This document shows, piece after piece, positions 1-6,686 of a DNA stretch of 64,000 nt (its first letter is position 1; each line of letters opens with the position of its first letter). Below the pieces are notes generated by a model, which made no database searches, was not told the origin of the DNA, and was given only the letters and a program-made list of their open reading frames with translations. The stretch is from an uncultured Hungatella sp. (lineage in GTDB: Bacteria > Bacillota > Clostridia > Lachnospirales > Lachnospiraceae). Location: contig CAJTUV010000006.1 of assembly GCA_910579515.1 (NCBI GenBank), positions 1 through 64,000 on the forward strand, written 5' to 3'. Both the position numbers and the translations under genes were made by a program.

Positions 1-1
1 A

Positions 2-421
2 GAGGTGATTGTTCATTATCATTCTTCTTATCAGACGGAATGGCAGAGAATATGGATGGAATTTCTTTACCTGTTCTGCGGGTTTGACGATCAGACATTC
101 CTGCATGAAGAGCATAAATCAAAAAAGCTGAAGCAGCAGTGCCAGGTCATCTATGAGAAAATTACGAATCCGAATTATGAGCAGATAGAACTGGAGAAAA
201 CGCTGCGTTCCTGCGCTCTGCTTCATGTACAGGAAGATCCAGGTGATGTTTCCGATAAAAAATTTATAAAAAGACAGAAGGCGACTCTTTTGCGTGCCTT
301 TGTCAGCAGCTACCTGTGGCGTTGCTCTGATTGGAAGAAAATGAAGGAGTATCCGGCGTTTTATCAGATGCTTCATCTTCTTTACTTTCCACATAAGCCT
401 TTAAGGGGTAATCTTCACTAA
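2..421 (+). CDS. Hypothetical protein, C-terminal part, open at the window edge
   Basis: The reading frame is open from the first bases of the window. A GTG at position 5 could start a 138-residue protein, but no ribosome site can be seen ahead of it, so this is more likely the end of a longer gene. The protein is charged and aromatic-rich, with several Trp and Tyr residues and no membrane segment or recognisable motif. It ends just before a minus-strand Rpn-family pseudogene, in a stretch with other gene remnants. I do not recognise the family and assign no function. Confidence 0.45.
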   Translation, partial: EVIVHYHSSYQTEWQRIWMEFLYLFCGFDDQTFLHEEHKSKKLKQQCQVIYEKITNPNYEQIELEKTLRSCALLHVQEDPGDVSDKKFIKRQKATLLRAFVSSYLWRCSDWKKMKEYPAFYQMLHLLYFPHKPLRGNLH

Positions 422-446
422 ACAATATCATAATAGTACCCACATT

Positions 447-1323
447 CTAAGCTTTAACAAGGCTAAGCCACTGTTCTACAGTCTCTACAGTGACCTGACA
501 TGCCTTTGCAATATCCTGAACTGAAATCCCCATTTCATATAATCTTTGCGCTGTTCCTATTTTTGTTTTTTCAGCTGTCTCCTGCTTCTCACTCTCTACA
601 TAGGTCTTTAAAATATATTCCTCATTAAACAACGTCATCATAATATCCACAATCTCCTTTTCACGCTCCGAGAAAAACTCAGCCAGCACATTTTGGTCTT
701 TACAAATGCGGATCGTTTCCATGACCGCCTCCCTGGTCCTTCCGTACTGCCTCACCTGGTCATTGTATATCTTTGTAAAATTCACATACTGATTGATGAT
801 ATCCCCATCCTGCCCATCATAGATTATTCTGACTTTTACATCAAGGACGCTGGCATCCCCATCGAAAAATTCCTTCGACAGACTCAGATATTCCGGCCTT
901 GTCTTTCGGCTGCCCGTATATATAACACAGACCTCCGGCTTCGGCAGTTTCAGCTTTCTGCTCCCATATATATTCTGCTTCGTGTCCGTAAAATACTCTT
1001 GGTATGTCTGGGCAAGGTACAGGGCAGCGCACCACAATATTGAGGCTCCAACTGGACTGCTGCTCCACCAGGATGACTAATTTTTCCCTAATCTGAAAGC
1101 CGACATCATTATAGAACTGATCCAAGAGGACATTTGTGATGGTCACATTGGTAATGCTGTCCTTTGTCGCTTCACGATCTTCCGGATGCGGTGCCTGATA
1201 CAGCTGCAGCAGATATTTCGGTTCCCGAAATATCGAAGTGAACACGCTGTCCTTTACCGTATATTTTGCCACCTGTTCCGGCTTCTTTTCAGCATCAGAT
1301 GATATTAACATCGTCATTGACAC
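447..1323 (-). pseudogene. Rpn-family recombination-promoting nuclease/putative transposase, frameshifted
   Basis: Two overlapping minus-strand frames together spell one Rpn (PD-(D/E)XK nuclease/transposase) protein. The first frame, starting at 1323, carries the family's YTVKDSVFTSIF and LVEQQSSWSLNIVVRC segments. The second frame continues with LYLAQTYQEYF, VCVIYTGSRK and a C-terminal helix-turn-helix-like tail ending at 447. The switch falls near position 1025, so a one- or two-base indel has broken the gene. Rpn proteins are known for RecA-independent recombination and are abundant as multicopy, often decayed genes in gut Clostridia. The gene begins inside the 5' part of a sigma-factor remnant on the other strand, which suggests it landed there. 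A sequencing error could also explain the frameshift. Confidence 0.8.
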
Positions 1324-1577
1324 TGGTCAACGGATATGTGGAACATGGTCACAAGCTGGATGAACAGTGGAAAGCAGGGATACTGCTTAGACAGAAAAAG
1401 CTACATAAGGCAATCAGCGAACTGCCTGAAAAACAGAAGAAAAGGCTGATACTGCATTATTTTCAGGAGTTGACCTATGTGGAAATCGCAGAGCGGGAGA
1501 AATGCTCAACCAGAGCAGTAGAGTACAGTATTCACGGGGCAATTCAAAGCCTGAAAAGGTTTTTTGAAAAAAATTAA
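1322..1577 (+). pseudogene. Sigma-70-like region 4 fragment (mobile-element type), 5'-truncated
   Basis: About 84 residues match the C-terminal half of the small sigma-70-like proteins common on Lachnospiraceae integrative elements. LHKAISELPEKQKKRLILHY is followed by a region-4 helix-turn-helix (LTYVEIAEREKCSTRAVEYS) and a basic end. Upstream of about 1322 the frame runs antisense to the start of the Rpn gene and no longer looks like a sigma factor, so the N-terminal half is missing. The junction coincides with the Rpn start codon region, which suggests truncation by insertion or deletion. It probably makes no functional sigma factor. Confidence 0.6.
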
Positions 1578-1609
1578 AAAAGGACTTTCGGGTTTTGCTT
1601 GATAAGTGA

Positions 1610-1650
1610 GGAAACAGGTGAGGGAGATAAAAATCCCTTGCCAGTTTTCC
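1610..1650 (+). terminator. Imperfect stem-loop downstream of the sigma-factor fragment
   Basis: The left arm 1610-1625 and right arm 1634-1650 pair over about 15 positions with one mismatch and one bulge, around an A-rich loop. No run of T follows, so termination is uncertain. Its position 33 bases after the sigma fragment fits a leftover of the same mobile element. Confidence 0.4.
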
Positions 1651-1854
1651 GGAAGTAACCCCAAAGGAAGATAGTAAAAGCGGCACAGATTTTTCAGAAG
1701 ATAATTATAATAGAACAAATTAGTGAATTTCTTGCATGAAACTAAGATAAAGCATAACTGAATTGCATAAAAAGATATACCCATCCGGGCATCCCGTAAT
1801 ACATGCCTCTGACGGGGCGGGCGGACTACCGTTCGATAAGGTATAAAAAAGTGC

Positions 1855-1868
1855 AGAACAAAAGTTCG
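1855..1868 (+). promoter_or_regulatory. LexA (SOS) box upstream of uvrB
   Basis: The sequence contains GAAC-AAAA-GTTC, an exact match to the GAAC-N4-GTTC core of the Gram-positive LexA/DinR operator, with a G following as in the longer consensus. It lies just ahead of a TATAAT element (1901-1906). The next gene downstream is uvrB, a classical SOS gene, which supports regulation by LexA. LexA itself is not in the window. Confidence 0.75.
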
Positions 1869-1877
1869 ATTTTGGCC

Positions 1878-1906
1878 TGTACTTTTTTTGACTTATATGT
1901 TATAAT
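1878..1906 (+). promoter_or_regulatory. Probable uvrB promoter
   Basis: A perfect TATAAT at 1901-1906 has a weak TGTACT 17 bases upstream. The overlap of this -35 region with the region next to the LexA box fits repression by LexA. It would give a leader of roughly 320 bases before uvrB. Confidence 0.5.
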
Positions 1907-2015
1907 GAAAAACCAAATAACTGGATAATACTATCTGTACTGGTTGGTGTTATTCAGTGTTGTTTCGTTTCAAAAATACGGTTTTCCCAAAGGGATACTA
2001 TGTAATGTGACCTGC

Positions 2016-2109
2016 ATTCGTGTAATTACTATTTTAACGCTTATTCGCCAGCTATGCAAGCCCATTTTACACGAATCTGAAATCAAATTACACGAATTTC
2101 GGGCGAATA
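2016..2109. repeat. Iterated ATTCGTGTAA motif in the uvrB leader
   Basis: ATTCGTGTAATT (2016-2027) recurs as an exact inverted copy at 2086-2097 and as an 11-of-12 inverted copy at 2065-2076. A second inverted pair, TATTCGCC (2042-2049) and GGCGAATA (2102-2109), interleaves with the first. The arms therefore alternate and cannot all pair in one simple hairpin. The function is unknown. It could be a leader RNA structure or a cluster of protein-binding sites. Confidence 0.55.
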
Positions 2110-2230
2110 GACAAACTTTTTTGCGCGGTCACAATGAGGAAAATGCCCTGCTTGCAGGAGCATTTGACGAATGTCGCGACAACGAGAAAACTTGTTTTTG
2201 AGTATCCGGTCAAAAATTGGAGGTTTTCAT

Positions 2231-4291
2231 ATGCCAGATAAGAGAGGAAATTCGCAATCCGCTGACAATAGTCAGCTACTTGCTCATAAAAGCAGCCCAA
2301 AGGACGGGCATGCTTTTAAATTACAAGCCCCCTACAAGCCCACAGGCGACCAGCCGCAGGCCATCGCCGAGCTGGTCAAAGGCTTCAAGGAGGGCAACCA
2401 ATTCCAGACTTTACTAGGGGTTACGGGTTCCGGCAAGACATTTACGATGGCGAATGTCATTCAGGAATTGCAGAAGCCGACGCTGGTCATTGCCCACAAC
2501 AAGACGCTTGCGGCGCAGCTATACGGAGAATTCAAGGAGATGTTCCCTGAGAATGCAGTGGAGTATTTTGTGTCCTACTACGACTACTACCAACCTGAAG
2601 CCTACGTCCCATCCACAGACACCTACATCGAAAAAGACTCCGCCATCAACGACGAGATCGACAAGCTTCGTCACTCTGCCACAGCAGCCTTGTCAGAACG
2701 GCGGGATGTCATTATTGTGTCCTCCGTTTCCTGTATCTACGGGTTGGGAAGCCCGATTGATTATCAGGAAATGGTGATTTCTCTTCGGCCCGGAATGATG
2801 AAGGATAGAGACGAAGTAATCCATAAGTTAATCGATATTCAATATAATCGCAATGATATGGATTTTCACAGAGGGACTTTCCGCGTGAGGGGAGATATTG
2901 TGGAGGTATTTCCAGCCTATTCAGGGAATGAGGCGTATCGTATTGAATTTTTTGGAGACGAGGTGGATCGTATTTCAGAGATTGACACGGTTACAGGAGA
3001 GGTCAGAGCCCAACTAGGTCATGTGGCTCTGTTTCCGGCATCCCATTACGTTGTTCCCAAAGAAAAGATGGAAGCAGCGGCAAAGCATATTTTGGAGGAA
3101 ATGAAGGAGCAGGTGGCTTATTTTAAGAGCGAGGACAAGCTTTTAGAGGCACAGAGGATTGCAGAGAGGACAAATTTTGACGTGGAGATGATGCGGGAGA
3201 CAGGATTCTGCTCTGGCATTGAAAATTATTCCAGGCATCTGACTGGTTCTGCACCGGGGGAACCGCCCTATACTTTGATAGACTACTTTCCAGACGATTT
3301 TTTGATTATCATAGACGAGTCTCATATTACTTTGCCTCAAGTCAGGGGAATGTATGCGGGAGACCGCTCCAGAAAACAAACCCTGGTGGATTATGGGTTC
3401 CGCCTTCCTTCCGCGCTGGATAACCGGCCTTTGAATTTTGGAGAGTTTGAGGGAAAAATAGATCAAATGATGTTTGTATCTGCTACGCCTTCTGTGTATG
3501 AGTCAGAGCACGAGCTTTTGCGAACGGAGCAGATTATCCGTCCCACAGGCCTGCTTGACCCTGAGATTTCGGTCCGTCCGGTTGAGGGACAGATTGACGA
3601 CCTGGTTTCTGAGGTAAATAAGGAAGTGGATAAGGGAAATAAGGTATTGGTTACTACCCTGACTAAGCGGATGGCAGAGGATTTGACAGATTATATGAGA
3701 GAGGTGGGAATCCGAGTAAAATATTTGCATTCTGATATTGACACTTTGGAGCGGGCGGAGATTATTCGAGATATGCGGCTGAATGTGTTTGACGTGCTGG
3801 TGGGAATCAACCTCTTGCGAGAAGGGCTGGATATCCCTGAAATTTCCTTGGTAGCGATTCTGGATGCTGATAAGGAAGGTTTTCTGCGCTCTGAGACCTC
3901 TCTGATTCAGACGATCGGACGGGCGGCGCGAAATGTGGAGGGCCACGTGATAATGTATGCGGACACGATCACAGACTCTATGCGGACTGCCATAGATGAG
4001 ACTAACCGGCGTCGGGTAATTCAGCAGAAATACAATCAGGATCATGGAATCACACCGACATCAATTAAAAAGGCAGTCCGTGATTTGATTGCCATTTCGA
4101 AAGCGGCTGAACAAGATTCCAGAGGAGTCGAAAAAGACATAGAGTCTATGGACGCCCAGGAATTGAATAAACTTCAGAAGGAGCTACAAAAGAAAATGCA
4201 TAAGGCAGCAGCAGAATTGAACTTTGAGGAGGCTGCTGTGTTAAGAGACCGGATGTTGGAAGTGAAAAAAATGCTGTTAGAATTGGAATAG
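2231..4291 (+). CDS. uvrB: Excinuclease ABC subunit B
   Basis: UvrB is the DNA-damage verification helicase of nucleotide excision repair. It is loaded by UvrA and recruits UvrC for incision. The 686-residue protein has the Walker A motif GVTGSGKTFT, the beta-hairpin YYDYYQPEAY, a DESH Walker B, SATPS, the helicase motif GINLLREGLDIPE and QTIGRAARN. It ends with a UVR domain (LNFEEAAVLRDRM) that binds UvrC. I chose ATG 2231 because TTGGAGG lies seven bases before it; the frame is open further upstream but without a ribosome site. The N-terminus carries about 30 extra polar residues before the usual FKLQAPYKPTGDQPQAI start. uvrA and uvrC are not adjacent. The LexA box upstream predicts SOS induction. 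Confidence 0.97.
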   Translation: MPDKRGNSQSADNSQLLAHKSSPKDGHAFKLQAPYKPTGDQPQAIAELVKGFKEGNQFQTLLGVTGSGKTFTMANVIQELQKPTLVIAHNKTLAAQLYGEFKEMFPENAVEYFVSYYDYYQPEAYVPSTDTYIEKDSAINDEIDKLRHSATAALSERRDVIIVSSVSCIYGLGSPIDYQEMVISLRPGMMKDRDEVIHKLIDIQYNRNDMDFHRGTFRVRGDIVEVFPAYSGNEAYRIEFFGDEVDRISEIDTVTGEVRAQLGHVALFPASHYVVPKEKMEAAAKHILEEMKEQVAYFKSEDKLLEAQRIAERTNFDVEMMRETGFCSGIENYSRHLTGSAPGEPPYTLIDYFPDDFLIIIDESHITLPQVRGMYAGDRSRKQTLVDYGFRLPSALDNRPLNFGEFEGKIDQMMFVSATPSVYESEHELLRTEQIIRPTGLLDPEISVRPVEGQIDDLVSEVNKEVDKGNKVLVTTLTKRMAEDLTDYMREVGIRVKYLHSDIDTLERAEIIRDMRLNVFDVLVGINLLREGLDIPEISLVAILDADKEGFLRSETSLIQTIGRAARNVEGHVIMYADTITDSMRTAIDETNRRRVIQQKYNQDHGITPTSIKKAVRDLIAISKAAEQDSRGVEKDIESMDAQELNKLQKELQKKMHKAAAELNFEEAAVLRDRMLEVKKMLLELE

Positions 4292-4294
4292 AAG

Positions 4295-4315
4295 CTGACC
4301 GGTTTTACTGGTCAG
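4295..4315. terminator. Short hairpin between convergent uvrB and DUF5688 gene
   Basis: CTGACC (4295-4300) pairs with GGTCAG (4310-4315) around a T-rich loop. It sits between two convergent genes, a usual site for a terminator, but no clear T-run follows on either strand. Confidence 0.35.
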
Positions 4316-5259
4316 GAAAGATGGGGAGATACAGAATCCTGAAGAATAAGAACCTGGTCTGTCTGGCGGGAATAGAAATACACATGATTGGAAAGACGCT
4401 CCTCCATTGGCACCTCGGCATGGTTGACCTGGTTTACCATATTGGATAAATCGTCAAGGGAAACCGTACTGTCATAGGGAACCAGAAGAACCTCATGGAT
4501 GCTGGAAGGAATGATGACAAGATCCTGGTTGAGCGTAGCAGAAAAATTTTTCAGAATATCAGGATAGAGGATAGTACACGCTCCGTTGATGCCTGCTGTG
4601 TTGGTCAAAACGTAGAGAGGGGCGGGAGGCTGGGAACCGAAAAGTTCTTCTATCACAGGGGCTGCGCTCTCTCTTTCCCCCTTTTGGCAGATAATGTCCT
4701 GAATAATCTGTATCATGGTTTTTAAATCAGCAGGAAAAAGAAGAGGCGTATTCTTAAAAGCCAGTTCAGAGAGTTCTTCCAGAGTTGTATTCCACATAGT
4801 CAGATGGCGGTTATGAATCAGAGCTGTCATCTGACCTGTTTCGTTTTTTTCCAAAAAGAGATAAAAGACAATGGAAAGATCCAGATAAGGAATAGAAGGG
4901 ATGGATTTTAAAAGTTCTTGATTGGCGTGTGTGTGAATCAGCTTGTAAACCACATTGTTTTTTAAAGTGGAAAAATTATTTAGCTGGGAAAAGTCTACCG
5001 AAAGAGGTCTGGAATGACTTTGGTAGATAGCAAGAATTTCTTTGGTTAGCTCTTCTACAGACCATCCTTCTTTATACTGCTCATAGTAACTGTTTAAATA
5101 GATTGTGGGAGCGATGGTCTCTCCTTTTTTATTGATACACAGTCCGTCCAGAATTGCGCCATTGTTTTTTGGAACTTTTTGGATTGCCATTTGATAATCC
5201 TGGCCCAGTTCTTTCTTTAAAGCTGACGTGACGGCTGCCTGAAACTCTTCGTATACCAT
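4312..5259 (-). CDS. DUF5688 family protein
   Basis: This 315-residue protein resembles the DUF5688 family, which is widespread and multicopy in Lachnospiraceae and has no known function. Recognisable features are the start MVYEEFQAAVTSAL, the segment KNNGAILDGLCI, the phrase APTIYLNSYYEQYKEGWSVEEL, and a later TNTAGINGACTILYPDIL. There is no signal peptide or membrane segment, so it is probably cytoplasmic. A good minus-strand promoter (5392-5420) lies upstream. It stands alone, divergent from an alcohol dehydrogenase gene, and its context does not suggest a role. Confidence 0.75.
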   Translation of the reverse strand: MVYEEFQAAVTSALKKELGQDYQMAIQKVPKNNGAILDGLCINKKGETIAPTIYLNSYYEQYKEGWSVEELTKEILAIYQSHSRPLSVDFSQLNNFSTLKNNVVYKLIHTHANQELLKSIPSIPYLDLSIVFYLFLEKNETGQMTALIHNRHLTMWNTTLEELSELAFKNTPLLFPADLKTMIQIIQDIICQKGERESAAPVIEELFGSQPPAPLYVLTNTAGINGACTILYPDILKNFSATLNQDLVIIPSSIHEVLLVPYDSTVSLDDLSNMVNQVNHAEVPMEERLSNHVYFYSRQTDQVLILQDSVSPHLS

Positions 5260-5391
5260 AGTTGGTACCTCCTTGAAATTATAATTTTATGTAAACTGAA
5301 AATACAGTTTCATAATCTGGTTCTTGGGGAAATGCAGGCCAGAATACAGCCATGAAAAAATGATTTTTGAATGACCGGAATCGGTATTTTT

Positions 5392-5420
5392 ATTATAGTG
5401 GACGAACCGAAAAAAAACAA
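5392..5420 (-). promoter_or_regulatory. Promoter of the DUF5688 gene
   Basis: On the minus strand TTGTTT (5420-5415) and a perfect TATAAT (5397-5392) are separated by 17 bases. The start codon lies about 130 bases downstream. Confidence 0.55.
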
Positions 5421-5448
5421 TGAAAATTTTTATAAACTTGCTGTAGTC

Positions 5449-5496
5449 CCTCGTTTTAGTCCATGCTTTTCTTAAAAAGCGTGGACTAAAACGAGG
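5449..5496. repeat. 22-bp hairpin in the divergent DUF5688/alcohol dehydrogenase region
   Basis: The arms 5449-5470 and 5475-5496 are complementary over all 22 positions with a single G-T wobble, around a four-base loop CTTA. No T-run follows on either strand. It lies between two divergent promoters, not at a gene end. It may be an operator, a residue of a palindromic repeat or an unusual terminator for read-through. Confidence 0.6.
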
Positions 5497-5531
5497 AAAG
5501 GCGGCCGCATCAACGGTAATCAGTAAATAGA

Positions 5532-5560
5532 TTGACAGGGCAGATAGGGTATGATATGTT
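5532..5560 (+). promoter_or_regulatory. Promoter of the alcohol dehydrogenase gene
   Basis: A perfect TTGACA (5532-5537) and TATGTT (5555-5560) are separated by 17 bases, 35 bases upstream of the start codon. Confidence 0.65.
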
Positions 5561-5595
5561 AAAAATAAATCGTTTGAGAAATGGGGGAACGCATA

Positions 5596-6618
5596 ATGAA
5601 GGCAAGTTATTTTTTAGGAGATAAGAAGTTTGAGGTAAGGGATTTGCCTCTGCCAGAGATTGGAGAACAGGACGTGCTGGTTCGGGTGGCGGCGTGCGGA
5701 GTTTGTGGGACTGACGTACATATTTACCATGGCAGTAAGGGTTCAACTGACGTGAAACCGCCTGTGGTTCTTGGGCATGAGCTTGCAGGAGAGGTGGAAA
5801 AGATAGGATCTCAGGTTACCACAGTAAAACCAGGGGATCATGTTACGATAGATCCTAACATCTACTGTGGAAAATGCCATTTCTGCCAGATTGGGAAAAA
5901 GCAGATGTGTCAGAATTTGTATGCGATTGGAGTTAACCGCGACGGTGGGTTTGCGCAGTACTGTGTAGCGCCGGAAACCCAGTGCTATCAGTTAGATAAA
6001 GAGGTTCCCTTAAAATATGGAGCCATGACAGAACCTTTGGCCTGCTGCGTTCATGGCATTGACAGAGCGGGAATCAGGCAGGGTGATACGGTTTGCGTAA
6101 TTGGGGGCGGTGCAATCGGGTTACTGATGATTCAGCTGGCGAAGTTAAGCGGCGCTTCCAAGGTGATTCTCAGCGAGCCGGTGGCTATGCGCCGCGAAAT
6201 TGGGAAAAAGGTTGGAGCTTGGGCTTGTGTTGATCCCATTCACGAGGATATAAAAGAGCGCTTGAAAGAACTTCTTGGCACAGAAGGAGTGGATGTTGTG
6301 ATTGAGTGTGTAGGAACGTCTGTTGCGGCGGAACAGGCATTTTTGGCTGCTGACAGAGGAGCGACGATACTGTTGTTTAGTGTGCCGAAGCCGGAATCCA
6401 TTTACAGTCTGCATTTAGAAGAAGTCTTTCAGAAGGAGCTGACGATTTTAGGCTCTATGATTAATCCAGATACCCATGGAAGAGCCGCCGCTTTGATTAA
6501 CAGCGGTGTATTGAAATTGGAACCGATTATCACGCATTCTTTTTCTGTAGAGCAGGTGGAAGAAGCTATTCTGATGCAGCAGAGTGCAGATTCGATAAAA
6601 GTAATTGTCGAGCCATAA
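5596..6618 (+). CDS. Zinc-dependent medium-chain alcohol dehydrogenase (sorbitol/threonine dehydrogenase-like)
   Basis: The 340-residue protein belongs to the zinc MDR dehydrogenases that oxidise polyols, sugar alcohols or threonine with NAD(P). Catalytic zinc ligands are seen in CGVCGTDVH and GHELAGEVEKIG. The structural zinc site is the four-Cys stretch CGKCHFCQIGKKQMC. The Rossmann glycine motif is GGGAIGLLMIQ. I chose ATG 5596 because GGGGGAA lies about seven bases upstream; an earlier ATG at 5581 overlaps that ribosome site. It has its own promoter and terminator, so it is monocistronic. It sits next to a polysaccharide lyase-like gene and close to rhamnose genes, so a sugar or sugar-acid substrate is likely, but the exact substrate cannot be read from the sequence. 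Confidence 0.85.
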   Translation: MKASYFLGDKKFEVRDLPLPEIGEQDVLVRVAACGVCGTDVHIYHGSKGSTDVKPPVVLGHELAGEVEKIGSQVTTVKPGDHVTIDPNIYCGKCHFCQIGKKQMCQNLYAIGVNRDGGFAQYCVAPETQCYQLDKEVPLKYGAMTEPLACCVHGIDRAGIRQGDTVCVIGGGAIGLLMIQLAKLSGASKVILSEPVAMRREIGKKVGAWACVDPIHEDIKERLKELLGTEGVDVVIECVGTSVAAEQAFLAADRGATILLFSVPKPESIYSLHLEEVFQKELTILGSMINPDTHGRAAALINSGVLKLEPIITHSFSVEQVEEAILMQQSADSIKVIVEP

Positions 6619-6624
6619 GGATGA

Positions 6625-6671
6625 GGGGGCCGCTTCAACGAATAAAATTCGTGAAGCGACGCCCCCTTTTT
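6625..6671. terminator. Terminator between alcohol dehydrogenase and heparinase-like genes
   Basis: A long stem pairs GGGGG..CGCTTCA..CGAAT with ATTCG..GAAGCG..CCCCC around a short A-rich loop, followed by five T. It separates convergent genes and may serve both. Confidence 0.8.
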
Positions 6672-6686
6672 GAACTGATATAATGA

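Noticed and set aside
1944..2201. Open frame of 85 codons in the uvrB leader
   Set aside because: It has no ribosome site, an atypical composition, and covers the inverted repeats and promoter-distal leader; a non-coding leader explains the region better.
3503..4045. Minus-strand frame of 180 codons inside uvrB
   Set aside because: It lies wholly antisense to a highly conserved gene and has no family resemblance.
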